Origin: Oxalobacteraceae bacterium | GTDB taxonomy: Bacteria; Pseudomonadota; Gammaproteobacteria; Burkholderiales; Burkholderiaceae_D | NCBI GenBank assembly: GCA_027490725.1 | Contig: JAIXXN010000029.1 | Location: 1-64,000, forward strand | Length of the DNA stretch: 64,000 nt | Reading direction: 5' to 3' | In this document: positions 54,971-63,908 of the stretch, in pieces | How the letters are laid out: the number at the start of each line of letters is the position of its first letter | Numbering within the stretch: position 1 is the stretch's first letter | The notes under the pieces: generated by a model | Seen by the model: the letters and a program-made list of their open reading frames with translations, nothing else | The model's database searches: none | What the model was told of the DNA's origin: nothing | Position numbers and translations under genes: made by a program

Positions 54971-56839
54971 ATGACGCAACTCCCCACCACCAGCGCAACA
55001 CTGGACTTGTCGCGCTATCGTCCGGTGCGTATCGGTGGCGCAGCAGTACGGGTCGAGGCAGGCAGCCACGGCGCCTGGCGCATGGCCTCGCAGGAGGCGC
55101 TGGGCAGCTATCCCGAGCGCATCACCGACTGTCTGGTGCGCGGCGCCGAGCGCCACCCCGACCGCACGCTGGCGGCCCAGCGCGGGCCGGACGGCGCCTG
55201 GCAGCGCCTCAGTTACCGGCAGATGCTGGCACAGGCGCGTGCCGTCGGACAGGCTTTGCTGGATCGCGGCCTGTCGGCAGAACGTCCGCTGATGATTTTG
55301 TCCGGTAACGATCTGGCGCATCTGCAACTGGCGCTCGGTGCGCTGTATGCGGGCATACCCTACTGCCCCGTGTCACCGGCTGCTTCCGGCGCCAGCACCG
55401 ACCATAGCAAGCTGCGCCATTTCATCAGCCTACTCACGCCCGGCATGATCTACGCGACGGACGGTAGCGCCTGTGCTACCGCACTGGCGGCAACGGTGCC
55501 CGACGACATCGAGATCGTCATCGAACATGGCGATGCCGGCCGCAGCAGCACGGCGCTAGCACAGCTGCTGGCAACCGTGCCGCGCACCGTCGATGCTGCC
55601 AATGCCGCCTGCGGCCCGCACACCATCGCCAAGTTCCTGTTCACCTCCGGTTCGACCAAACTACCCAAGGCGGTGGTGACCACTCAGCGCATGCTGTGCG
55701 CCAACCAGCAGATGCTACTGCAGAGTTTTCCCGCCTTCGGCGAACGCCCGCCGGTGCTGCTTGACTGGCTGCCCTGGAGCCATACCTTCGGCGGCAGCCA
55801 TAACCTCGGCATCGCGCTATACAACGGCGGTAGTTACTACATCGATGATGGCAAGCCGACCGTGCGCGACTTTGCCACCACCGTGCGTAACCTGAAAGAG
55901 ATTGCACCGACCGTATTTTTCAACGTACCCAAGGGCTGGGAGCTGCTCACGGCAGCACTCGAAAGCGACCCTGAGCTGTGCCAGCATTTCTTTGCGCAGA
56001 TGGAGCTGTTCTTCTTCGCTGGCGCGGGGCTGTCGCAGGCCGCCTGGGATGCACTGGAACGCGTCAGCGAACAGGCTTGCGGCCACCGGATCCGCATCAT
56101 GGCCGGACTGGGCATGACGGAGACGGCGCCCTCCTGCACCTTTACCACCGGTCCCGTAATGATGGCTGGCTATGTGGGTCTGCCAGCACCCGCCTGCGAG
56201 GTCAAGCTGGTTCCAGTCGAGGGCAAATACGAAGCGCGCTTCCGTGGCCCGCATGTGATGCCCGGCTACTGGCGCGCACCTGAAGCCAGCGCCGCTGCCT
56301 TTGACGAGGAAGGCTATTACTGTAGTGGCGACGCCGTGCGCTTTGTCGATCCGGCTCGCCCGGAACTGGGCCTGATGTTCGATGGCCGCATCGCCGAGGA
56401 CTTTAAACTCAGTAGCGGCACCTTCGTCAGTGTCGGGCCGCTGCGGGCGCGGGTGATCAGCACGGGCGCTCCGTATATTCAGGACGTGGTGGTGGCCGGC
56501 ATCAATCGCGACAGCATCGCCTTGCTGGTATTTCCCCGTCTGGAGCAATGCCAGCTGTTGTCCGGGCTGGGTCACGACGCCGATGCCGCGACCATCCTCG
56601 CCAGCGTCCCGGTACGCCAGCACTTCCTGCAGTTGCTGGACCTATGGAATAGCGTGGCGACCGGATCGGCCACCCGCATCGATCGACTGCTGTTGCTAGC
56701 GGAGGCGCCATCCGTGTCGGCCGGCGAGGTGACCGACAAGGGGTCGATCAACCAGCGGCTGGTGCTGGAACGGCGTGCCGCGCTGGTGGAAGCGCTGTAC
56801 GGCGACCGCTGCGACGCGGTGCTGATGGCGCCCGCCTAG
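54971..56839 (+). CDS. fcs: Feruloyl-CoA synthetase
   Basis: A 622-residue AMP-forming acyl-CoA synthetase. The P-loop-like motif FLFTSGSTKLPKAVVTTQRM lies near 220, MAGLGMTETAPSCTF near 378 and the acyl-adenylate motif with YYCSGDAVRFVD near 449. The terminal part with FKLSSGTFVSVGPLRA lacks the standard catalytic Lys spacing, as usual in this long Fcs group. The ATG at 54971 has GGGAGGAG upstream and lies 14 nt after vdh. It activates ferulate, p-coumarate and probably caffeate. Confidence 0.93.
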   Translation: MTQLPTTSATLDLSRYRPVRIGGAAVRVEAGSHGAWRMASQEALGSYPERITDCLVRGAERHPDRTLAAQRGPDGAWQRLSYRQMLAQARAVGQALLDRGLSAERPLMILSGNDLAHLQLALGALYAGIPYCPVSPAASGASTDHSKLRHFISLLTPGMIYATDGSACATALAATVPDDIEIVIEHGDAGRSSTALAQLLATVPRTVDAANAACGPHTIAKFLFTSGSTKLPKAVVTTQRMLCANQQMLLQSFPAFGERPPVLLDWLPWSHTFGGSHNLGIALYNGGSYYIDDGKPTVRDFATTVRNLKEIAPTVFFNVPKGWELLTAALESDPELCQHFFAQMELFFFAGAGLSQAAWDALERVSEQACGHRIRIMAGLGMTETAPSCTFTTGPVMMAGYVGLPAPACEVKLVPVEGKYEARFRGPHVMPGYWRAPEASAAAFDEEGYYCSGDAVRFVDPARPELGLMFDGRIAEDFKLSSGTFVSVGPLRARVISTGAPYIQDVVVAGINRDSIALLVFPRLEQCQLLSGLGHDADAATILASVPVRQHFLQLLDLWNSVATGSATRIDRLLLLAEAPSVSAGEVTDKGSINQRLVLERRAALVEALYGDRCDAVLMAPA

Positions 56840-56860
56840 CCGAACGCCGCCCCCCTCCCT

Positions 56861-56900
56861 GTACCACGGCAGTTGCGGTCTTCCGCACTGCCGTCGGTAC
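56861..56900 (+). terminator. Long hairpin after fcs
   Basis: GTACC-ACGGCAGT-GCGG pairs with CCGC-ACTGCCGT-GGTAC around a TCTT loop, 17 bp with one bulged base on each side. It lies 22 nt after the fcs stop and before a convergent gene. No T tract follows, so it may act on RNA stability as well as termination. Confidence 0.55.
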
Positions 56901-56942
56901 AGGTCTACAGGCGCTACATAGGTGCTGGATAAGTAGTCAGCA

Positions 56943-57407
56943 TCACTGGCCGAGTTTGCTGATACGGGCCTGTATAGGTCCACGACGCGCCAGTAGTTCC
57001 ACACCGCTGCTAAGCCGGCCTAATTTAATCAGCCCCTCCGAATAACGGAAGCCGCGGTAAAAGATCGCGAGATTACCCCACGGGGCATAGTAAGTCAGAT
57101 CACCGACAGCGGGTGTCATACCGGCCGGCGCGCCATCTCTTGACAGCCTGTGCGGCAGATCGCTGATCTTTTCCGTAGCAGCGTAATCTTGCAGAGATAC
57201 CGTGAGCGGCAACAGCGCGAGGAAATCTCGCGCGCTCGGATTGTTGTCCATGTCGACAATCAGGGTGGCATCGGCCATCTCGATTTTGATCTGCACTATA
57301 TTCACCCCGTTTTTTGCGCTGGACTCCCCCCTGGCGGCAAAGGGAGCAAGAATTAATAAACACAGTACTGATCTGGGCCACCAGTCTGTGTAGCGCTGCC
57401 GGTTCAT
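56943..57407 (-). CDS. Exported cyclophilin-like-domain protein
   Basis: A 154-residue protein starting at the ATG with AGGAGG upstream (57407). Signal peptide near 1-27 (SVLCLLILAPFAARG), then the cyclophilin-like fold: NNPSARDFLALLPLTVSLQD near 56-75, GDLTYYAPWGNLAIFYR near 103-119 and a Gly/Leu-rich end. This family is seen beside MFS and LysR genes; the fold resembles peptidyl-prolyl isomerases, but activity is not established. Confidence 0.75.
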   Translation of the reverse strand: MNRQRYTDWWPRSVLCLLILAPFAARGESSAKNGVNIVQIKIEMADATLIVDMDNNPSARDFLALLPLTVSLQDYAATEKISDLPHRLSRDGAPAGMTPAVGDLTYYAPWGNLAIFYRGFRYSEGLIKLGRLSSGVELLARRGPIQARISKLGQ

Positions 57408-57497
57408 TCTGATCCTCCTGAATTCGCAGCGCGCCGCGTCGTTAGACTCCGGCATGATCGGCGTCCGCTGGCTCGGCGCAAGCCGCGTTAAACGTGC

Positions 57498-58610
57498 CTA
57501 GGCAAGATGTTGCTGGAAGAAGGCATTGATCTTATCGAATGGAATCAGATCGACACGGTCGTACAGATCAACGTGCACCGCTCCGGGGACAATCAGCAAT
57601 TCCTTAGGTTCGGCTGCGGCCGCATACGCTGTTTCACTAAAGTAGCGTGAATGCGCTTTCTCACCGTGAATCAACAGGATGGGGCGTGGCGACACTTCCT
57701 TGATGTACGTAAGAATCGGCATATTCATAAATGCCAGTGGCGTAGTGATCGTCCATGCGTTCAGCGAGTTGACGGCGCGCGGATGATAGCCGCGTGGCGT
57801 GCCATAGTAGGCGTGATAGTCGACTAGGAACTGCGCCTCACCAACCTTGAGCTGGTTGTACGGCGCCTGATAGGCAGGACTCCCCTGCTCGGCATCAAGC
57901 CACCGCTGTTTGCTCAGCTGTTCAAGGAGCTGCGTACGCTGTGCCAGTGTGACACTGTCGTTATAGCCTCTAGACATGACGCGGGTCATGTCATACATGG
58001 TGCTGGTGACCACTGCCTTCACGCGCTTGTCGACCGCGACCGCATTCAATGCCATGCCACCCCAGCCGCAAATGCCGATCACACCGATACGCGCACGATC
58101 GACACGGGCGTCCAGTCCGAGAAAATCGACGGCCGCACTGACGTCCTCGGTGTTGATCTCCGGCGAGGCAACATTGCGTGGTTCGCCGCCGCTTTCACCA
58201 GTGAAAGAGCCGTCAAAGGCCAAGGTGATAAAGCCACGTTCGGCCATAGTTTGTGCATACAGGCCGGACGACTGCTCTTTCACAGCGCCAAAGGGACCAC
58301 AGACTACCAGCGCAGCCTGTTTGCCAGTACGGTTCTTAGGCAGATACATGTCGCCGGCCAGGCTAATGCCGTAGCGATTTCTGAAGGCGACCTTCTGATG
58401 CGTCACGTGTTCACTCTTGGCAAATGTCTTGTCCCACGTGTCGTTCAGGACGAGGCTCTGGGCCGACGCCGGGCTCGCGGAAAGCCCGCCGATACCTAGC
58501 GCAGCGATCCCGGTGCCGGCTGCTTTCAGCAGGCTGCGACGGCCCGCAGCGCTGCTCGCTCCGGCGGCAACGGTCATATTTTCATGGGGGATGTTAGTCG
58601 TGCGCGGCAT
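57498..58610 (-). CDS. Tat-exported alpha/beta hydrolase (YcjY/dienelactone hydrolase-like)
   Basis: A 370-residue protein with a twin-arginine signal (GRRSLLKAAGTGIAALGIGG, then SASPASA). The hydrolase domain has GICGWGGMALNAVAV with a Cys at the nucleophile position near 200, as in YcjY-type proteins, DGSFTGESGG near 134-143, an acid in the LLIHGEKAHSRYF segment and His in GAVHVDLYDR. Substrate unknown. Divergent from the MFS gene. Confidence 0.8.
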   Translation of the reverse strand: MPRTTNIPHENMTVAAGASSAAGRRSLLKAAGTGIAALGIGGLSASPASAQSLVLNDTWDKTFAKSEHVTHQKVAFRNRYGISLAGDMYLPKNRTGKQAALVVCGPFGAVKEQSSGLYAQTMAERGFITLAFDGSFTGESGGEPRNVASPEINTEDVSAAVDFLGLDARVDRARIGVIGICGWGGMALNAVAVDKRVKAVVTSTMYDMTRVMSRGYNDSVTLAQRTQLLEQLSKQRWLDAEQGSPAYQAPYNQLKVGEAQFLVDYHAYYGTPRGYHPRAVNSLNAWTITTPLAFMNMPILTYIKEVSPRPILLIHGEKAHSRYFSETAYAAAAEPKELLIVPGAVHVDLYDRVDLIPFDKINAFFQQHLA

Positions 58611-58693
58611 GGGGAAGCTCCTTGTTCGGGGAAATGATGAGCAGCGATTCTAGAGTTGGAGAGCGCAAACCAAGCAGCAGAAAATTACATGAG

Positions 58694-58768
58694 CTTATGA
58701 ATGGTTTTAATCAATCGCGGCTGAAATTAGGAATATGGATCCGCTAATTCATGATGGCTATTCATAAG
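58694..58768. promoter_or_regulatory. Distant inverted repeat in the hydrolase/MFS divergent region
   Basis: CTTATGAAT (58694-58702) and ATTCATAAG (58760-58768) are a perfect 9-bp inverted repeat 57 bp apart, with a smaller nested AATTAG ... CTAATT pair. Such pairs suit a LysR tetramer; the LysR gene at 60175 is the nearest candidate. Confidence 0.4.
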
Positions 58769-58859
58769 CCTAAGCAATCCCGTAGGTCCCAGCACCGGCT
58801 ATTTCCCCTTACCATGCGCTCCCTACTTCTGCGCACGGTCGACAGCGACTCTTTATTTC

Positions 58860-60065
58860 ATGCAGCCATTTCGCACCCGGCACAGCACTGCCGCAGTAGC
58901 ACGATCCACCTACTGGGGCGGCGTCTTCGCGATGTCGCTTGGCGTCTTTGCCCTGGTTGCTGCCGAATTCATGCCGGTCAGCTTGCTCACGCCTATGGCG
59001 ACCGACCTGCACATTTCCGAGGGACAGGCGGGACAGGCAATTTCCGTTTCGGGCTTATTCGCCCTGATTACCAGCCTGTGCATCGCAGCGCTGGCACGGC
59101 GCTGTGATCGCAGGCTGCTGCTGGCCGCACTGACCGGACTGATGATCGTCTCCGCGAGCATCACTGCCTGCGCGACGAGCTATCCCCTGTTCATGCTGGG
59201 CCGGGCCTTCATCGGTGTCGCCATCGGCGGCTTCTGGTCACTCTCTGCAGCCATTGCAATGCGCCTCGTACCCGATGAGCAAGTTCCTAAAGCGCTGGCC
59301 ATCGTCAACAGCGGTAACGCTCTGGCGACAGTGATTGCGGCGCCACTGGGCAGCCTGCTCGGCGCCATGCTCGGCTGGCGGATCGCGTTCTTTTGCGTGG
59401 TGCCGCTAGCTGCCATCGCACTGGTCTGGATCTTGTTCAGTTTCCCGGCGTTGCCGGGAAACCCAGGTCCTCAAGGCCGCAGCAAAGTGTCGCTGCTGAA
59501 GCGTCCAGCAGTGGCGCTGGGGATGCTGGCGGTCAGTCTGTTTTTCATGGGGCAGTTTTCACTCTTCACCTACCTGAGGCCGTTTCTCGAAACCGTGACA
59601 CTAGTCGGCCCCGGCACGCTGTCCGGCATGCTGCTGATTCTCGGGATAGGCGGCTTCATCGGGACCTATCTGATCGGTTCCGTGCTCCGCAACGGGCTGC
59701 GAAGGATATTGGTGGTGATACCATTCATCATGGCTGTGCTGGCCGTGGCGCTGATCATCTGGGGTAAGAACACCAGCGTTGTCGCCATACTGCTTGCAGC
59801 ATGGGGGCTGGTCGGCACCTCGGCGCCTGTCGCCTGGTGGACCTGGCTGGCCCGCACACTGCCCGACGACGCCGAGTCAGGCGGCGGCTTGCTGGTCGCA
59901 CTAGTACAACTGGCCATCGCATCCGGCGCCATTGTCGGCGGCATGTTATTCGACAGCTTAGGCTACCGTGCCACGTTCGGCGCCAGCGCAGCGATATTGC
60001 TAGTGGCGGCTGCAATAGCGGCCATGGCTGGCCGGGCTAGTCACCACTCTGCCGAGGCGGTGTAG
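58860..60065 (+). CDS. MFS transporter (drug:H+ antiporter / sugar efflux-like)
   Basis: A 401-residue membrane protein with 12 predicted segments. The first segment carries FALVAAEFMPVSLLTPMATD, typical of the DHA1 / AraJ group, and GRAFIGVAIGGFWSLSAAIA is the conserved helix-5-like stretch. The N-terminus has a short Arg-rich tail. It lies between the Tat hydrolase and a LysR gene; probably an efflux pump not tied to the aromatic pathway. Confidence 0.82.
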   Translation: MQPFRTRHSTAAVARSTYWGGVFAMSLGVFALVAAEFMPVSLLTPMATDLHISEGQAGQAISVSGLFALITSLCIAALARRCDRRLLLAALTGLMIVSASITACATSYPLFMLGRAFIGVAIGGFWSLSAAIAMRLVPDEQVPKALAIVNSGNALATVIAAPLGSLLGAMLGWRIAFFCVVPLAAIALVWILFSFPALPGNPGPQGRSKVSLLKRPAVALGMLAVSLFFMGQFSLFTYLRPFLETVTLVGPGTLSGMLLILGIGGFIGTYLIGSVLRNGLRRILVVIPFIMAVLAVALIIWGKNTSVVAILLAAWGLVGTSAPVAWWTWLARTLPDDAESGGGLLVALVQLAIASGAIVGGMLFDSLGYRATFGASAAILLVAAAIAAMAGRASHHSAEAV

Positions 60066-60174
60066 CATTCGCGTCGAAAAGGCGGCCGCTCTCGCAGACG
60101 TCGATCACACGATCAGGCCGATTCGCCTCGCTATACTATGGTTGATCTGCTCCGAAACATTTATCAGGCACAAA

Positions 60175-61065
60175 ATGGCACGCGATAATCTCAGCGATAT
60201 TCTGGTGTTCTTCACGGTGGCGCGCGAGCGTAGTTTCACCCGCGCAGCGGCGAAGATGGGGATGACGCAATCCGCACTCAGTCATATTATCCGTGGGCTG
60301 GAAACACGAATGGGGGTGCGGCTGTTGACCCGGACCACACGCAGCGTGTCGCCTACCGAAGCGGGCGAGCGTCTGCTCCAGAACGTCGCTCCGAAACTCA
60401 CCGAAATCGAAACGGAAATCGCCGCCATCAGCGAACTTGGCAACCAGCCGGCTGGGACGATTCGGATTACGGCAATCGACCACGTCATCAATAATATTCT
60501 CTGGCCGCGCCTGCTCCCTCTACTGAAGGCATACCCCGACCTGAATCTTGAATTCAGTTCTGACTATCGAATGGCCGACATCGCTGCCGAGCGTTTCGAT
60601 ATCGGGGTGCGCTGGGGAGATCAACTGGAGGGCGACATGATCGGGGTACGGCTAACCGAGGATATGCGCCTTCTTGTGGTCGGGTCGCCCGGCTACTTTG
60701 AACGGCGCCCGCTGCCCCATTCGATACAGGACCTTCAAAAGCACAATTGTGTCGGGCTGCGGCTCGCGAGTGGTGCGGTGTACGCATGGGAACTCACGCA
60801 CGAAGGGCGCACGGTAGAGTTCCGGCCACGCGGTCAATTGGTCTTCAATAGTGTCTATCAGATGTTGCAGGCTGCACTCGATGGTGTTGGTCTGGCCTTT
60901 GTCACCGAGGACCTGGCTGCGCCGTTTTTACGCGATGGCCGTCTGATCAGCGTGATTGAAGACTGGTGCCCGCACTTTCCGGGGCTGCATGCCTACTACC
61001 CCAGTCGCCGCCATTCGTCCAAAGCGCTGGAGCTGGTCATCGACGCCTTGCGTCTGGTGCGCTGA
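60175..61065 (+). CDS. LysR-family regulator
   Basis: A 296-residue LysR protein. I start it at MARDNLSDILVFF (60175) rather than the ATG at 60142. Helix-turn-helix SFTRAAAKMGMTQSALSHII near 20-39; the effector domain follows with GTIRITAIDHV. It resembles the PBP2_CrgA-like subgroup common beside MFS or reductase genes. It probably controls the 56.9-60 kb genes. Confidence 0.85.
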   Translation: MARDNLSDILVFFTVARERSFTRAAAKMGMTQSALSHIIRGLETRMGVRLLTRTTRSVSPTEAGERLLQNVAPKLTEIETEIAAISELGNQPAGTIRITAIDHVINNILWPRLLPLLKAYPDLNLEFSSDYRMADIAAERFDIGVRWGDQLEGDMIGVRLTEDMRLLVVGSPGYFERRPLPHSIQDLQKHNCVGLRLASGAVYAWELTHEGRTVEFRPRGQLVFNSVYQMLQAALDGVGLAFVTEDLAAPFLRDGRLISVIEDWCPHFPGLHAYYPSRRHSSKALELVIDALRLVR

Positions 61066-61183
61066 GCGGGCCGTGTTGCGCTCAGGCGATGGCGCTATGT
61101 CGCGGCCTAGGATGGTCTTTCAATTCTATGCAGTCGAACACAGCCACTCGTCACACATCGCCTGTGTGGAAATGCTTTTTTGC

Positions 61184-61786
61184 TCAATTGCTTAGACTAG
61201 CCAAGCGGCTAAGTAAGCCGTGCTCAACACCGAAATCGAACCAGAGCGCATCAAGTTCGACACGGTCCGAACAGAACTGCTGGCGCAATTTGTTTAGGCG
61301 TTGTTGCATTGGTTGATTCCAGTTGCTTGCCAAAAGAATTCGCCGGGCATTTACATCATCGGGCAAATCTGCGCCTGCCGTAGAGATATAGCTTGCTCTG
61401 CTCAGCAGAGCGAAACCACTAGATGCCCCCATGGAATCCAGACCACGCAGCGCCTCAACATAGGTCGCATATGCATGCTGGTGGAAAAACTGCTCGAAAC
61501 CACCTTGATCAACCTCATCAGACAAACATCCAACCGCCCAGTACTGGCGTTCAAGCGCAGATAGACTATCGATTCCGCTGGGAGACTTGGCGACCCTTTG
61601 TCCTAGCTCGCGCCAATAGGCTCGGGCATGCAGAAGCGCAAGCTCTCGCTCTCCCGGACTAACTGTCGTCATCCATGCCTTAGGGGGCGGAAGAATCCCG
61701 AGTTGGCACAGCAGGCATTGTTCGTCTAATTGACCTGCCAGCATCGGTAAGATGTCTGCACCACAATCGCGACATTGAATCTTCAT
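61184..61786 (-). CDS. Zinc-ribbon plus DUF4375 protein
   Basis: A 200-residue protein starting at the ATG at 61786 (GAGGAAG upstream). The N-terminus has CRDCG and CLLC pairs that could bind one zinc. The C-terminal two-thirds matches DUF4375 (DMP19-like): CLSDEVDQGGFEQFFHQ and ATYVEALRGLDSMGASSG. DMP19 proteins are DNA mimics or immunity-like proteins, so a role near a toxin locus is possible. No partner is seen inside the window. Confidence 0.65.
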   Translation of the reverse strand: MKIQCRDCGADILPMLAGQLDEQCLLCQLGILPPPKAWMTTVSPGERELALLHARAYWRELGQRVAKSPSGIDSLSALERQYWAVGCLSDEVDQGGFEQFFHQHAYATYVEALRGLDSMGASSGFALLSRASYISTAGADLPDDVNARRILLASNWNQPMQQRLNKLRQQFCSDRVELDALWFDFGVEHGLLSRLASLSN

Positions 61787-61965
61787 CACGCTTCCTCTTT
61801 TACAAAACAATCGCGTGGGCGTGCGCTACTGCAAACAACAGCTGCGCCACCACGCCTTCCGGGTTATCCGCCATTACATACATCGCCGTCGACACTCCGG
61901 TTCTCTCGTGGTGTCAGACCAGACATATCTTTGCTTCGAATGTACTGATATTAAGTGCTAATCAG

Positions 61966-62082
61966 ATGTATGTTGCCGATCAGATCGAGCACATCGACAC
62001 GACTACGGTGACGGGCAATTATCGCAAGTGGCTTAATGCAGGGCTCGATGACAAGCGGCGTAAGCAGCTGTTGACACCTTAG
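61966..62082 (+). pseudogene. Remnant of a tyrosine recombinase (integrase) C-terminus
   Basis: A 38-residue frame, ADQIEHIDTTTVTGNYRKWL then NAGLDDKRRKQLL, resembles the last segment of phage-type integrases, with Tyr in the NYxKW motif that normally holds the catalytic tyrosine. Upstream conserved parts (R, HxxR) are absent. The surrounding gap 61787-62258 holds no other gene I can support. Match is by eye and moderate. Confidence 0.45.
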
Positions 62083-62258
62083 CGACAGCGCAGTCCAAGC
62101 GGCGGGATGCATTTGAGAAATTTAAATGAGCGCAAAAATTCCTGCATCGGAGAATAATGAAGGTCGGGCTTGGCTGGCTGCTTCCGCCCCAAAGCCGCCT
62201 GCCAGGTATAGTCAATGCTCACGGATTGTGATTGGACTTCTCCGCCAAGAGCTAACCT

Positions 62259-62630
62259 TTACCGCTGCTCTAAATAGCCGAGCAGTTCTCTGTAACTTTG
62301 CAGAACAACGGCAACAGCCTCATTAGGATCGTAGTCTTCACTATTAACCGCATCGTGATAGATACGGTAAAGCGGTCCCGCCTCCCCATCGCTGGTCTTG
62401 ATGTAGTAGTAGTCTCCACTTCCACAAAGGCATGAAGCGACTGGAATATAACCATCCCTCGCTACGCCTATTCCAGGCCAGCAGTTTTCCGCCTCGTCGA
62501 TGGATTGCTCTGATGTCAGAAACGTGAGGTCAACGCCGAGACCAGATTGATCGACCTCCTCGGGAACCACAACTTTCGCTCCTGCGAGGGCATTTTTTGA
62601 AATGAAGTCGATCCAGAAATTTGGAAACAT
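62259..62630 (-). CDS. SMI1/KNR4-like (immunity-type) small protein
   Basis: A 123-residue acidic protein resembling SMI1/KNR4-family domains: LASCLCGSG-like loop (VASCLCGSGDYYYIKTSDG), then RIYHDAVNSEDYD and a C-terminal helix. Such proteins neutralise polymorphic toxins. It is short for the family and the similarity is weak. One of several small minus-strand genes here. Confidence 0.45.
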   Translation of the reverse strand: MFPNFWIDFISKNALAGAKVVVPEEVDQSGLGVDLTFLTSEQSIDEAENCWPGIGVARDGYIPVASCLCGSGDYYYIKTSDGEAGPLYRIYHDAVNSEDYDPNEAVAVVLQSYRELLGYLEQR

Positions 62631-62640
62631 AAAACCTTTA

Positions 62641-62663
62641 TGAATGACGCGTTCTGGCCGTTT
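62641..62663. repeat. Duplicated intergenic sequence, copy 1
   Basis: Begins TGAATGACGCGTTCTGGCCG; 21 of 23 bases match the copy at 63609-63631. It lies 11 nt upstream of the SMI1-like gene start (minus strand). Confidence 0.7.
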
Positions 62664-62695
62664 GGCGAAGCGCTACTTGTTACTACGCTTTATTC

Positions 62696-63247
62696 CTATT
62701 GTTCGTCTTCTTCCCTGAGCGGTGAATACGACCAGTCGAGCGCTTGCAGCACACGAGCTGCATCAGAGTCGAACTCGTTCCGATAGTGATGCTCGTGCGG
62801 GACCGGAACTTCGACTCGTCCACGAGTGAACCCAAGCTCCTCAAGAGTAAGCGCGAAACGCGGCAAGGGGCCGTATCCAAAGATTTGGTTATGCCGGTCC
62901 CAAACAATAGTTGCGCTCTCTGTACTTGAGTAAGCCCAAATATCAAAACGGGCATCGCTTGCTAGGTAAGAGGAAAAACCCATCATGAACTTACGAAAAT
63001 CAACTGCATTAATAGCAGGGCTTTGGTAGCGCCCTGCTGGCTCATCACCGCGAGGCGTATGCAAAACATACAGTACATAGTACGGGGGGGTGAGGGACTC
63101 GACTAACTTTCGAAATACCGTCGGATTTCCATTAGGCACACCTGCAACAAGCCGTTGCATTTCTTCGGTGGGCTCTGAAACATCAAATATTGCTGGGTAG
63201 ATGTGTTCTACCCAATTCCCATTCTCGAGGTGGCCTAGTTTGTACAT
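62696..63247 (-). CDS. Hypothetical protein
   Basis: Unrecognised 183-residue product (start at ATG 63247, MYKLGHLENG; the longer frame to 63535 overlaps the small membrane protein and is Cys/Arg-rich, so unlikely). It has FRKLVESLTPPYYVLYVLHT near 45-64, then a mixed alpha/beta region. Immunity-protein-like in size and setting. A GTG 27 nt earlier is an alternative start. Confidence 0.5.
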   Translation of the reverse strand: MYKLGHLENGNWVEHIYPAIFDVSEPTEEMQRLVAGVPNGNPTVFRKLVESLTPPYYVLYVLHTPRGDEPAGRYQSPAINAVDFRKFMMGFSSYLASDARFDIWAYSSTESATIVWDRHNQIFGYGPLPRFALTLEELGFTRGRVEVPVPHEHHYRNEFDSDAARVLQALDWSYSPLREEDEQ

Positions 63248-63315
63248 TGGTGACGAAAACTCATTTTCCACATGGATTTTTAATGTGTCCGGTTCTGGCC
63301 GATTAGAGCCAAGTC

Positions 63316-63594
63316 TTAAGGCAGAAGAATGCCCAAATGACCGGACAAGAAAGCCGCTATCGATATCGCAGCAGCGCCGAACAGGAGGACAAGCGCAACT
63401 GGAATTCGCAACAACGAGAGCAAAGCCAATAGAATCCCGGCAAGCGAAGCTGTTATCGCGACGGTGTAGTTGCCGCGGCTCCAGAACGCTAGAACCCATG
63501 TTGTACCAACATACCCGAGAACGCCTAAACCGCAAATCACCCCGATGAACTCAGCCGTGCTTTCCAAATCCATTAAACGCTCAAGTAATTTCAT
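63316..63594 (-). CDS. Small membrane protein
   Basis: A 92-residue protein with three or four hydrophobic stretches (FIGVICGLGVLGYVGTTWVL, ITASLAGILLALLSLL, VALVLLFGAAAISIAAFL). No family recognised. It ends 68 nt before the preceding hypothetical gene starts on the minus strand. Confidence 0.5.
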   Translation of the reverse strand: MKLLERLMDLESTAEFIGVICGLGVLGYVGTTWVLAFWSRGNYTVAITASLAGILLALLSLLRIPVALVLLFGAAAISIAAFLSGHLGILLP

Positions 63595-63608
63595 AGCTCA
63601 TAGATATG

Positions 63609-63631
63609 TGAATGACGGCTTCTGGCCGTTT
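63609..63631. repeat. Duplicated intergenic sequence, copy 2
   Basis: Begins TGAATGACGGCTTCTGGCCG; differs from copy 1 only at two adjacent positions. It lies 15 nt upstream of the small membrane protein start (minus strand). Confidence 0.7.
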
Positions 63632-63677
63632 CCGGCTCTCCCTTTGCTTGTGCGGACGAAATCGGTTCCCAACGAAA

Positions 63678-63908
63678 CTACGAAAAAGCATATTGTGCGA
63701 CGGCAAAGATAAAGGGTAAAACGCAGAGTGCGACGAGTGCATAGCTGCAACCTGGGTGAGCGAAATTTAGCGTCAATCCCATATAAGGGACGGCCTTTGG
63801 CACCACTAGCCTAGTGTCGCGTTTACTCGAGTACAAGCCTAGCGGTCCTCGCCAACTCCAATTGCCTAGATTGCGCCATTCCATTTCGTTAATGTCGTCT
63901 TGATTCAT
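63678..63908 (-). CDS. DUF5808-domain protein
   Basis: A 76-residue protein. GLYSSKRDTRLVVPKAVPYM then GLTLNFAHPGC matches DUF5808, which pairs a short soluble motif (often DxRxxVPK ... LNFAH) with a transmembrane helix; here VALCVLPFIFAVAQYAF is the helix. Function unknown. Upstream region continues beyond the window. The last 92 bases (63909-64000) show no gene. Confidence 0.65.
   Translation of the reverse strand: MNQDDINEMEWRNLGNWSWRGPLGLYSSKRDTRLVVPKAVPYMGLTLNFAHPGCSYALVALCVLPFIFAVAQYAFS

Noticed and set aside
62696-63535. 279-residue version of the hypothetical gene
   Set aside because: The first 96 residues are Cys/Arg-rich and overlap a better small membrane-protein frame; I shortened it to the ATG at 63247.
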